Shown in pieces: positions 1 to 5,819 of a DNA stretch of 7,932 bases. Origin of the DNA: Nitrospinaceae bacterium (GTDB lineage Bacteria > Nitrospinota > Nitrospinia > Nitrospinales > VA-1). The position numbers and the translations under genes were made by a program. The stretch is taken from contig JAJDBI010000162.1 in the NCBI GenBank assembly GCA_029261435.1, forward strand, positions 1-7,932, written 5' to 3'. The notes below the pieces were generated by a model, which had not been told where the DNA came from, did not search any database, and saw only the letters and a list, made by a program, of their open reading frames with translations. Positions within the stretch are counted from its first letter, which is position 1, and each line of letters opens with the position of its first letter.

Positions 1-221
1 TTCCCAATCAGTCCGGATTTTCCAACACCAGTAACAACCAGATGCTTGCACTGATTCAGATGATGCACGACATCTACGAACTGAGAATCAATTCGGCTTC
101 CCAGTTCTGCTATCGCCTGACTCTCGATGTTCAGAACTTTGCGGGCAGTTTCAATGATCGATTGTGCATCCTGATTTTCTGCAGAATCTTTGGGGGCGTG
201 TATTTTTGTGGAGGGCTCCAA
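1..221 (-). CDS. kdsD: Arabinose-5-phosphate isomerase KdsD, N-terminal part (cut by window edge)
   Basis: Seventy-three codons of a KdsD/KpsF/GutQ-family sugar-phosphate isomerase, which converts D-ribulose 5-phosphate to D-arabinose 5-phosphate, the first step towards the LPS sugar Kdo in the cytoplasm. The visible part has the family's N-terminal helix (ARKVLNIESQAIAEL, residues 26-40) and the first strand and phosphate loop of the SIS domain (VVTGVGKSGLIG, residues 62-73; K68 and S69 in the loop). The rest of the SIS domain and the CBS pair lie outside the window. An in-frame TGA at 239-237 limits the N-terminus, and the only usual start codon before the conserved helix is TTG at 221-219, preceded by AAAAGG with a 6-base gap. 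This start leaves the N-terminus about 11 residues longer than in E. coli KdsD. The gene is transcribed divergently from polA. Family call is firm; the TTG start is an inference. Confidence 0.88.
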   Translation of the reverse strand, partial: MEPSTKIHAPKDSAENQDAQSIIETARKVLNIESQAIAELGSRIDSQFVDVVHHLNQCKHLVVTGVGKSGLIG

Positions 222-227
222 TTTAAG

Positions 228-233
228 CCTTTT
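228..233 (-). promoter_or_regulatory. Ribosome binding site supporting the TTG start of kdsD
   Basis: On the minus strand AAAAGG lies 6 bases before the TTG at 221-219. It is only a partial Shine-Dalgarno match, but with the in-frame stop just upstream it is the best support for this non-ATG start. Confidence 0.4.
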
Positions 234-263
234 AATTCAATTAGTTCATAATTAGATGGAATG

Positions 264-296
264 ATAATAATAACACAATTAATTAGACACGGTAAA
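264..296 (-). promoter_or_regulatory. Possible kdsD promoter
   Basis: On the minus strand TTTACC (296-291; 4 of 6 to the -35 consensus) is followed after 18 bases by TATTAT (272-267; 5 of 6 to the -10 consensus), and a second TATTAT ends at 264. The predicted transcript would begin about 40 bases before the TTG start. The -35 falls inside the spacer of the candidate polA promoter on the other strand. Consensus matching in AT-rich DNA gives many false hits, so this is weak. Confidence 0.25.
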
Positions 297-312
297 GCCA
301 CGACTTTATACT
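284..312 (+). promoter_or_regulatory. Candidate sigma-70 promoter of polA
   Basis: TAGACA (284-289; 5 of 6 to TTGACA), a 17-base spacer, then TATACT (307-312; 5 of 6 to TATAAT). A transcript would start near 319, giving a leader of about 25 bases that contains the GAGG ribosome site at 335-338 before the ATG at 344. It is the best match in the divergent kdsD-polA gap. Confidence 0.45.
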
Positions 313-343
313 TGGTCAGCATTTCCACACTTATGAGGTTGTC

Positions 344-3028
344 ATGAACAAAGCTAAATCCCTCTATCTGATAGATGGTTCTTCATACATTTTCCGGGCC
401 TATTTTGGTATCCGGCAATTTTTATCCACATCCACAGGATTTCCCACCAACGCTTTGTATGGATTTATCCATATGTTGCAGAAGGTGGTGAAGGATGAGA
501 AGCCGGATTACCTGGCGGTGGCATTCGACAGCAAGGAAAAGACGTTCCGTCACAAGATGTTCGAGGACTACAAAGCCAACCGGGATGCACCTCCTGAAGA
601 TCTGGCTAAACAATTCCCATATTTTGAACCTTTGGTGCAGGCCTATAACATTCATGGTGTCCGGGTTCCTGGTTATGAAGCGGATGACATCATTGGAACA
701 CTGGCAAAAAAGGCGGCGGGGGAAGGTTTTAAGGTTGTCATCGTCAGTGGAGATAAGGACATGATGCAGTTGATAGGTCCTGATATCCGCATGCTCGATA
801 CCATGAAGAATAAATGGTTTGGTGTTGAAGAGGTGGAGGATAAATTTGGTGTGACTCCTGACAAGGTGATTGATGTGATGGGATTGATGGGCGATTCCAG
901 CGATCATATTCCCGGCGTTAAAGGGGTTGGACCAAAAACCGCATCAGAACTCATCCGCAAGTTTGGCTCGATGCATGAATTGTATGAACGCATTGATGAA
1001 GTGGATAAGGCAAAGCTAAAGGAAAAGCTGGTGCAGGATAAAGATATGGCTTTGCTCAGCCGTGAACTGGTGACGATCAACACCACCATGGAGTTGCCGG
1101 GTGGGCTCGAGGATATGAAGTTTAAATCTCCTGATAACTCTGAGTTGAGAAAACTATTTTCGGAGTTTGAGTTTTCTTCTTTGCTTGGAGAGCTGGGAGA
1201 TGATCCTGAGGTGAGTTCTCCGGCAATTGAGAGCCATTATGAAACTATTCTCACCAAGGCAGATCTGGAAAGATGGGTCGAAAAATTAAATAAATCAAAA
1301 ATTTTCGCGCTGGATCTCGAAACCACAAGCCTGCATCCGGTGCAAGCCAGGGTCGTTGGAATATCGTTATCCTGTGAAGCAGGAGTGGCCTGCTACATTC
1401 CGCTGGCCCATCGATATTTGGGGGTTCCCGACCAATTGGACCTCGATTGGGTTCTCAAGAAACTCAAACCCATACTCGAAGACCCGAAGCTTAAGAAAGT
1501 GGGCCAGAATATCAAATACGATTTAATTGTGTTGAGGAATGAAGGTGTCAACCTGCAGGGAGTTGCTTTCGACACCATGCTCGCCTCTTATATTTTGAAC
1601 CCTTCTGGCAGACGACATAATATGGATGATATGGCCCGTGACTACCTGGGTCACACCACGACTAAATATAAAGATGTGGTGGGCACCGCGTCTAAAGAGA
1701 TCGGATTTGATGAGGTGGATGTTGAACGTGCTACCGAATATGCGGCGGAAGATGCGGATATCACCTGGCGATTGTATGAAAAGCTTTCCCCACTTTTACA
1801 GAATGATGATCTCAAGCTCCTTTTAGAACTTGAACTGCCTCTCATAGACGTTCTGGCAGAAATGGAACTTCATGGGATGAAACTTGACAAGAGCCATCTT
1901 CAAAAACTGTCTCAACTGATACAACAAAAGCTTGAAGAGCAGCAAAAGGAAATTTACTCGCTTGCTGGTGAAGAGTTTAATATCAACTCGCCTAAACAAC
2001 TTTCGGTAATTCTGTTCGAGAAGCTGGAACTGCCGGTTATCAAAAAAACCAAGAGTGGCTATTCCACCGATGTATCGGTGCTGGAACAATTGGCGGCTGA
2101 ACACGACCTTCCAGATGTGATACTGACTTACCGTCAACTGGGCAAACTTAAGTCCACGTACGTCGATGCTTTACAGGAGGATATTTACAGCAAGACAGGA
2201 AGGGTTCACACCTCTTTCAATCAGACTGTAGCGGCGACAGGCAGGCTAAGCAGCAGTAACCCGAACCTGCAGAATATTCCGATTCGCACCGAAATGGGGC
2301 GCGAGATAAGAAAAGCGTTTGTCGCCGAGGGAAGCAACCATCTGCTTTCGGCGGATTACTCGCAGGTGGAATTGCGGGTTCTGGCGCATCTTTCTGAGGA
2401 TGAGGCTCTGGTGGATGCGTTTCAAATGGGAGAAGACATCCACACCCGTACGGCTTGTGAAATATTCGGGACTTCTCCTGAACGTCTGGATGCGGAAGCT
2501 CGAAGAATGGCCAAGGCGGTAAATTTTGGCATCGTTTATGGCTTGAGTGCTTTTGGTCTGTCGAGGCAGTTGAAAATTTACCCCAAGGATGCCAAAAAAT
2601 TCATCGATCAATACTTTGCGCTTTATAAAAAAGTAAAAGTGTATATGGAAGAGACGGTAGCCCAAGCCAAGGAGGTTGGCTATACGTTGACGATCATGAA
2701 CCGGAAAAGATATCTACCTGATCTAAAGAGCCAGAACAGGCAAGTGCGCGAGTCGGCTGAAAGGATTGCGATTAATTCTCCGGTGCAGGGAAGTGCGGCG
2801 GATCTGATCAAGCTGGCGATGATTCGACTGGCAGAACAAATCAGGAAGAAAAAATTAAAATCCCGAATGATCCTGCAAGTTCATGATGAACTGGTGTTTG
2901 AATGCCCGGAGGATGAGGAACAGGAAATGCGAGCCCTGGTTAAAAAAGAAATGGAAGAGGTGATGCCCCTTAAAATTCCTCTGGTGGTAGATATCGGCTG
3001 GGGAGATAACTGGAACACTGCTCATTAA
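344..3028 (+). CDS. polA: DNA polymerase I (full length, 5'-nuclease, proofreading and polymerase domains)
   Basis: An 894-residue family A polymerase that fills gaps and removes RNA primers in lagging-strand synthesis and excision repair. The 5'-nuclease domain covers about residues 1-290, with the acidic sites YEADD (111-115), GDKD (136-139) and GDSSDHIPGVKGVG (183-196, helix-hairpin-helix). The 3'-5' exonuclease domain spans about 300-490 and keeps its catalytic set: D324 and E326 (LDLETT), D393 (NIKYD) and Y466/D470 (YAAED), so proofreading should be active, unlike Taq-type enzymes. The polymerase domain has motif A (ADYSQVELR, D671 and E676), motif B (R720, K724, F728, Y732) and motif C (QVHDE, H847-E849). 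Phe at 728 matches E. coli F762, which disfavours dideoxynucleotides. The ATG start has GAGG 5 bases upstream (335-338). Length and domain order are typical, with no sign of a frameshift. Confidence 0.98.
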   Translation: MNKAKSLYLIDGSSYIFRAYFGIRQFLSTSTGFPTNALYGFIHMLQKVVKDEKPDYLAVAFDSKEKTFRHKMFEDYKANRDAPPEDLAKQFPYFEPLVQAYNIHGVRVPGYEADDIIGTLAKKAAGEGFKVVIVSGDKDMMQLIGPDIRMLDTMKNKWFGVEEVEDKFGVTPDKVIDVMGLMGDSSDHIPGVKGVGPKTASELIRKFGSMHELYERIDEVDKAKLKEKLVQDKDMALLSRELVTINTTMELPGGLEDMKFKSPDNSELRKLFSEFEFSSLLGELGDDPEVSSPAIESHYETILTKADLERWVEKLNKSKIFALDLETTSLHPVQARVVGISLSCEAGVACYIPLAHRYLGVPDQLDLDWVLKKLKPILEDPKLKKVGQNIKYDLIVLRNEGVNLQGVAFDTMLASYILNPSGRRHNMDDMARDYLGHTTTKYKDVVGTASKEIGFDEVDVERATEYAAEDADITWRLYEKLSPLLQNDDLKLLLELELPLIDVLAEMELHGMKLDKSHLQKLSQLIQQKLEEQQKEIYSLAGEEFNINSPKQLSVILFEKLELPVIKKTKSGYSTDVSVLEQLAAEHDLPDVILTYRQLGKLKSTYVDALQEDIYSKTGRVHTSFNQTVAATGRLSSSNPNLQNIPIRTEMGREIRKAFVAEGSNHLLSADYSQVELRVLAHLSEDEALVDAFQMGEDIHTRTACEIFGTSPERLDAEARRMAKAVNFGIVYGLSAFGLSRQLKIYPKDAKKFIDQYFALYKKVKVYMEETVAQAKEVGYTLTIMNRKRYLPDLKSQNRQVRESAERIAINSPVQGSAADLIKLAMIRLAEQIRKKKLKSRMILQVHDELVFECPEDEEQEMRALVKKEMEEVMPLKIPLVVDIGWGDNWNTAH

Positions 3029-3141
3029 CCGGCCAGCGACCGGTAGCAATGGGGCGGTGACGCTTACGCGACCGCTCAAAGCGTGAAGCCAACCGCAGTA
3101 ATCAAGAATTTGATTGATCCGAGATAGCTCTTGCTCGCTAT
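3028..3141. other. Hairpin-rich intergenic segment between polA and yraN
   Basis: Beginning at the last base of the polA stop codon, several perfect short inverted repeats follow one another. ACCGG/CCGGT (3028-3032 with 3040-3044) has a 7-base loop. GCGGT/ACCGC pairs 3054-3058 with 3071-3075. ACGCTT/AAGCGT pairs 3060-3065 with 3079-3084. AATCAA/TTGATT (3100-3105 with 3110-3115) has a 4-base loop. ATAGC/GCTAT pairs 3124-3128 with 3137-3141. The second and third interlock in the order of an H-type pseudoknot. No stem is followed by a T run, so this is not a standard intrinsic terminator. It does not fold as a tRNA. It could be a structured 3' UTR or leader, a small RNA or an intergenic repeat; the sequence alone does not decide. 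Confidence 0.5.
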
Positions 3142-3174
3142 ATAAAGTTAGCGCTGGTTGTCCACACGCCGAAT

Positions 3175-3180
3175 GGAGGT
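3175..3180 (+). promoter_or_regulatory. Strong ribosome binding site for yraN
   Basis: GGAGGT with a 5-base gap to the GTG at 3186. It is a near-perfect Shine-Dalgarno and fixes the GTG as the start. Confidence 0.8.
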
Positions 3181-3185
3181 AGTCC

Positions 3186-3551
3186 GTGACTCAGAAACGA
3201 TTGCAGTTTGGCCGTGAAGGTGAGTCTGCCGCGATAGCCTTTCTAAAAAAGAAAGGTTACCGGATTCTTGAAAAAAACTTCCGTTCCAAACTAGGGGAAA
3301 TAGATGTCATCGCCGAACAGGCCGGGGTGATCGTTTTTATCGAAGTTAAGGCGCGCTCGGATCATGAATTTGGTCACCCTTTTGATGCCTTGACTCCCAC
3401 CAAGCAGAAAAAGATTATCCAGACAGCTCAAAGCTTTATGGTCCAGAAGAGAGTCTCGGACAAACCCATGCGATTCGATGTGGTGGCTCTGACATTGGAT
3501 CCACCTGATTCATGGGAAATAGAATTGCTCGAAAATGCTTTTCAAATGTGA
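3186..3551 (+). CDS. yraN: YraN family protein (UPF0102), endonuclease-like fold
   Basis: A 121-residue member of the widespread UPF0102/YraN family, about the usual length. It has a restriction-endonuclease-like fold; the cellular role is poorly defined in the family, though structural kinship to Holliday junction resolvase-type nucleases is recognised. The hallmark residues are present: FGREGESAA (8-16; E11 and E13), GEIDVI (37-42; D40) and FIEVKAR (51-57; E53 and K55), which together make a PD-(D/E)XK-type site. A conserved lysine-rich helix (TPTKQKKI, 70-77) and the family's typical C-terminus (ELLENAF, 113-119) follow. The GTG start is set by GGAGGT 5 bases upstream. It lies 157 bases after polA on the same strand; cotranscription is possible but the gap is large and structured. 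The family call is secure; the reaction is not. Confidence 0.93.
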   Translation: MTQKRLQFGREGESAAIAFLKKKGYRILEKNFRSKLGEIDVIAEQAGVIVFIEVKARSDHEFGHPFDALTPTKQKKIIQTAQSFMVQKRVSDKPMRFDVVALTLDPPDSWEIELLENAFQM

Positions 3552-3581
3552 CAGCTACCCCTGGGAAAACTTATAGAAGAA

Positions 3582-3604
3582 CTTGAAAGAAGGATCAAGC
3601 TTTT
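3582..3604 (+). terminator. Weak hairpin after yraN, possible terminator
   Basis: CTTGA (3582-3586) and TCAAG (3595-3599) form a 5-bp stem with an 8-base loop, followed by CTTTT. The stem is AT-rich and the T run only four bases, so termination would be inefficient at best. Confidence 0.2.
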
Positions 3605-3637
3605 AGTTAACCTCCCCATATATAAGAAGGAATAATA

Positions 3638-4678
3638 ATGACATCTAAAGACATATCCCCTATGGGCTTGTTTGAACGATACCTCTCCATATGGGTGGGA
3701 CTATGCATATTGGCAGGAGTTGGACTGGGTGTTGCTTTGCCTAATCAATTCCAGACTATAGCCGAAATAGAATACGCCAGCGTAAACCTTGTTGTAGCGG
3801 TATTTATTTGGATAATGATATATCCAATGATGGTCAATGTAGACTTTGCATCAATTAAGGACATTGGAAAAAAACCAAAGGGTCTATGCATAACACTCGT
3901 TGTGAATTGGCTTATTAAACCTTTCACGATGGCGGTTTTAGGTGTCTTGTTCTTTGAGTATTTGTTCGTTGGTCTTGTTGAACCACAAACGGCAAAGGAA
4001 TATATAGCAGGAATGATTTTATTGGGTGTTGCCCCTTGTACAGCAATGGTTTTTGTGTGGAGCCAATTGGTGCGCGGTGACGTGAATTATACCTTGGTGC
4101 AAGTCTCTGTTAATGACATCATAATGATATTTGCATTTGCGCCGATTACAGCATTTCTTTTAGGCGTAACAAATATTATTGTGCCATGGGAAACACTTTT
4201 CATATCCGTTGTGCTCTACGTGGTAATTCCACTTATGGCGGGCTATTTCACTCGTAAAGGCCTGGACAGTTCTAGCAATAATGAGCGCATTGAAAGTTTT
4301 ACGTCAAAAATAAAACCGTTTTCAATCATGGGACTTTTAGCAATGGTGGTGCTGTTGTTTGGATTTCAGGCACAGACCATTATTGATAAGCCATTGGTAA
4401 TTGCCTTAATTGCTATACCACTTTTGATCCAAAGTTATGGTGTTTTTGCAGTGGCCTATGGTTGGGCATATTTATGGAAGGTTCCATTTAGTATTGCAGC
4501 TCCAGCTGCATTGATCGGCACATCCAACTTTTTTGAATTGGCTGTTGCCGTAGCAATTAGCCTGTTTGGGTTAAATTCAGGTGCCGCATTAGCAACAGTA
4601 GTCGGTGTTCTTGTTGAAGTGCCCGTTATGCTGTCGCTCGTTGCAATAGCAAATTGTACACGTAAGTTTTATATTTAA
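3638..4678 (+). CDS. acr3: ACR3-family arsenite efflux permease
   Basis: A 346-residue inner-membrane carrier of the ACR3 (bile/arsenite/riboflavin transporter) family, which exports arsenite using the proton motive force. About ten hydrophobic segments can be seen. The TM4 cysteine lies in GVAPCTAMVFVWSQ (C134), and SNFFELAVAVAISLFG carries E300, the probable counterpart of the essential TM9 glutamate; GVLVEVPVML (E327) follows. In characterised ACR3 proteins the TM4 Cys and TM9 Glu are needed for transport; matching E300 to that Glu is my alignment by eye. AAGGA (3627-3631) lies 6 bases before the ATG. No arsR, arsC or arsM lies beside it, so regulation and arsenate reduction must be encoded elsewhere or be absent. 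GC is about 41% by hand count, well below the flanking genes, and ATA codons are common, consistent with horizontal gain. Family call is firm. Confidence 0.95.
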   Translation: MTSKDISPMGLFERYLSIWVGLCILAGVGLGVALPNQFQTIAEIEYASVNLVVAVFIWIMIYPMMVNVDFASIKDIGKKPKGLCITLVVNWLIKPFTMAVLGVLFFEYLFVGLVEPQTAKEYIAGMILLGVAPCTAMVFVWSQLVRGDVNYTLVQVSVNDIIMIFAFAPITAFLLGVTNIIVPWETLFISVVLYVVIPLMAGYFTRKGLDSSSNNERIESFTSKIKPFSIMGLLAMVVLLFGFQAQTIIDKPLVIALIAIPLLIQSYGVFAVAYGWAYLWKVPFSIAAPAALIGTSNFFELAVAVAISLFGLNSGAALATVVGVLVEVPVMLSLVAIANCTRKFYI

Positions 4679-4772
4679 CTGACCTACCACCGCAGAACGA
4701 AAGAATTTACACCATCAATATCTACTCCAAAACAAAAACCTTGTCACAGATTTAGAAACAATAGAAAATTAA

Positions 4773-4817
4773 ACATTGGATGTCATAATCTACATTCTGT
4801 ACTTACATTGGGATGTC
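4773..4817. repeat. Three short palindromes, two of them near-identical direct copies
   Basis: ACATTGGATGTC (4773-4784) and ACATTGGGATGTC (4805-4817) are direct copies differing by one inserted G. Each is itself an ACAT-N3/4-ATGT inverted repeat. Between them lies TACATTCTGTA (4791-4801), a TACA-N3-TGTA inverted repeat. The arrangement is like a cluster of regulator half-sites, but the sites are short and the DNA is AT-rich. Confidence 0.4.
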
Positions 4818-4912
4818 TGAAAACCTGTGCATAAAACATTTCTGAGAAGACCAAAGACACATAGAAATCAGGTCTGCAGGGTTGTTTTGCTATATCTGAG
4901 GAGATTTTTCCG

Positions 4913-4978
4913 GTGAATTTGCGACTTTTTGATGATTCTGGCATCTATATGAAGAATAGGGCGTTATTGTTGTACTAG
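4913..4978 (+). CDS. Possible 21-residue small reading frame upstream of nfu
   Basis: GTG at 4913 opens 21 codons ending in TAG at 4976-4978, with GAGGAG (4898-4903) 9 bases upstream, a good Shine-Dalgarno at an acceptable distance. The deduced peptide VNLRLFDDSGIYMKNRALLL plus Tyr matches nothing I recognise. It ends 32 bases before the nfu start. Chance is a real possibility; it could also be a leader peptide. Confidence 0.15.
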   Translation: MNLRLFDDSGIYMKNRALLLY

Positions 4979-4997
4979 TGTGACAACCGATTTGGAT

Positions 4998-5002
4998 AGG
5001 AG
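4998..5002 (+). promoter_or_regulatory. Ribosome binding site setting the TTG start of the Nfu gene
   Basis: AGGAG with an 8-base gap to the TTG at 5011. The next in-frame ATG, at 5041, has no comparable site, so TTG is preferred. Confidence 0.65.
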
Positions 5003-5010
5003 ATAATCCA

Positions 5011-5811
5011 TTGAATTTTATAAAGCGTATTTTTACAGGTATGAAACAGGATGAAGAACCCGAATCATCCGTGACGGCTGAAGAAAAAACTGAAGAAAAA
5101 GAGATTGTAACCAGTCCGGTAATTGAAAAAGCTTCCCAGCCTGAAACGGAGCCAAGTTTTCCTGATGTTCGCAGGGTTCTTCAGATTCCGGTTATTTCTG
5201 AAGGTATTTTCCCGGAAAATTCCGATGAAATTCTGATCAAGGCGCAGCCTTCGCCTACAGGGGATCAATGTCTTTTCACTGTCAACCGTTCCTTAATGAC
5301 CGGGCACTCCTGGTATTTTGCAGATTTTGAAAGTGCGGCGGGTTCATCGCTTGCTGAAAGACTTTTTTCCCTGGAAGATGTGGAGACTGTTTTGGTCTGC
5401 GAATGCACAGTAACAATCACTCGCAAAGATAAAACTCTCGTCGACTGGGCTCCTTTAGCCAAGGAAGTGGGCACGGCAATTCGAGAGACGATACAGGAGG
5501 GTGAAAGTCTCATCTCTGAAAAAATTATCGCAGACCTGCCTACTGAAGAAGAAGTTCGCGAAGGCATTCAAAAGGTGATTGATATCGAGGTGAACCCGGG
5601 AGTGGCCGGGCATGGTGGCAACATCAGCTTATTGGCTGTCAGAGGGAATTCTGTCACTATCCAAATGGGTGGAGGTTGTCAAGGGTGCAGCGCCGCTGAC
5701 TTGACTCTCAAACAGGGGATTCATACTTCTTTCAGAACAGCCGTGCCCAAGGTGGGCGCGATTTTTGATGAAACTGATCACACTGCGGGCTTAAACCCGT
5801 TTTTTTCCTGA
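5011..5811 (+). CDS. Nfu/NifU-type Fe-S cluster scaffold or carrier, Nfu_N plus Nfu domain
   Basis: A 266-residue protein predicted to hold or transfer Fe-S clusters to apo-proteins in the cytoplasm. Residues 1-12 (MNFIKRIFTGMK) could form a basic amphipathic helix. Residues 13-50 are acidic and low in complexity (EEKTEEKE), probably disordered. About 73-160 resembles the Nfu_N domain (PF08712), including WYFADFESAAGSSLAERLF (101-119) and VETVLVCECTVTITRKD (124-140). About 178-256 is the Nfu/NifU C-terminal domain (PF01106), with NPGVAGHGGN (195-204) and the cluster-binding GGGCQGCS, cysteines 223 and 226. The tail DETDHTAGLNPFFS resembles E. coli NfuA, although NfuA carries a degenerate A-type domain at its N-terminus instead. 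The start is TTG, supported by AGGAG at 4998-5002; ATG at 5041 is the alternative. A terminator-like hairpin lies in its final codons, and an unknown gene follows after 8 bases. Domain call is strong; client proteins are unknown. Confidence 0.92.
   Translation: MNFIKRIFTGMKQDEEPESSVTAEEKTEEKEIVTSPVIEKASQPETEPSFPDVRRVLQIPVISEGIFPENSDEILIKAQPSPTGDQCLFTVNRSLMTGHSWYFADFESAAGSSLAERLFSLEDVETVLVCECTVTITRKDKTLVDWAPLAKEVGTAIRETIQEGESLISEKIIADLPTEEEVREGIQKVIDIEVNPGVAGHGGNISLLAVRGNSVTIQMGGGCQGCSAADLTLKQGIHTSFRTAVPKVGAIFDETDHTAGLNPFFS
5786..5806 (+). terminator. Terminator-like hairpin inside the 3' end of the Nfu gene
   Basis: CGGG (5786-5789) and CCCG (5796-5799) flank a 6-base loop and are followed directly by seven T (5800-5806), which encode the final Pro-Phe-Phe-Ser codons. 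The stem is only 4 GC pairs (5 with a G-T pair), short for an efficient terminator. It could attenuate readthrough into the gene at 5820. Confidence 0.4.
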
Positions 5812-5813
5812 GG
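5810..5813 (+). promoter_or_regulatory. Ribosome binding site overlapping the nfu stop codon
   Basis: GAGG begins inside the TGA (5809-5811) of the upstream gene and lies 6 bases before the ATG at 5820. This spacing favours translational coupling of the two genes. Confidence 0.6.
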
Positions 5814-5819
5814 TGAATC

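Larger units (their letters stand above)
4679..5010. other. AT-rich gap of 332 bp with no clear gene
   Basis: By hand count about 36% GC. I find no convincing gene on either strand. It holds three spaced short palindromes (4773-4816), a possible 21-codon reading frame with a good ribosome site (4913-4978), a GTTGT/ACAAC inverted repeat (4969-4973 with 4983-4987), and at its end the ribosome site of the Nfu gene. No strong terminator follows acr3. A promoter for nfu is expected here; TTGTCA (4741-4746) and TTGGGA (4808-4813) are possible -35 elements, but their -10 partners are poor. Confidence 0.6.

Noticed and set aside
131..328. Minus-strand ATG frame of 65 codons over the kdsD-polA gap
   Set aside because: It is in a different frame from the clear KdsD homology and ends within it; the KdsD frame explains the conserved residues.
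422..907. Long antisense reading frame of 161 codons inside polA (and another at 2246-2665)
   Set aside because: They lie wholly under an intact polA with all catalytic motifs, show His/Arg-rich low-information sequence and no family features; typical shadows of a coding strand.
3029..3185. tRNA or other known RNA gene between polA and yraN
   Set aside because: No acceptor/T-arm pattern, no GGTTC-type T loop, and the stems do not fit a cloverleaf; kept only as an unexplained structured region.
3619..3626. TATATA/TATAAG before acr3 as a -10 box
   Set aside because: No -35 at a fitting distance, and the transcript would start after the ribosome site at 3627-3631.
4679..4834. Open frame of 51 codons directly after the acr3 stop
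   Set aside because: No start codon near its beginning, no ribosome site, no recognisable similarity; a run of this length is not rare among six frames.
4980..5007. GTGACA-16-GATAAT as promoter of nfu
   Set aside because: Both hexamers match 5 of 6, but transcription would begin at about 5014, inside the gene and after its ribosome site. It would only work if translation began at ATG 5041, which lacks a ribosome site.
3552..5010. acr3 region as an insertion sequence, transposon or integron cassette
   Set aside because: No transposase or integrase, no terminal inverted repeats or target duplications could be found at the edges; only composition suggests transfer.
5041..5043. ATG at 5041 as the start of the Nfu gene
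   Set aside because: The TTG at 5011 has AGGAG at a good distance and adds a sensible amphipathic N-terminus; the ATG has nothing comparable. Not excluded, but less likely.
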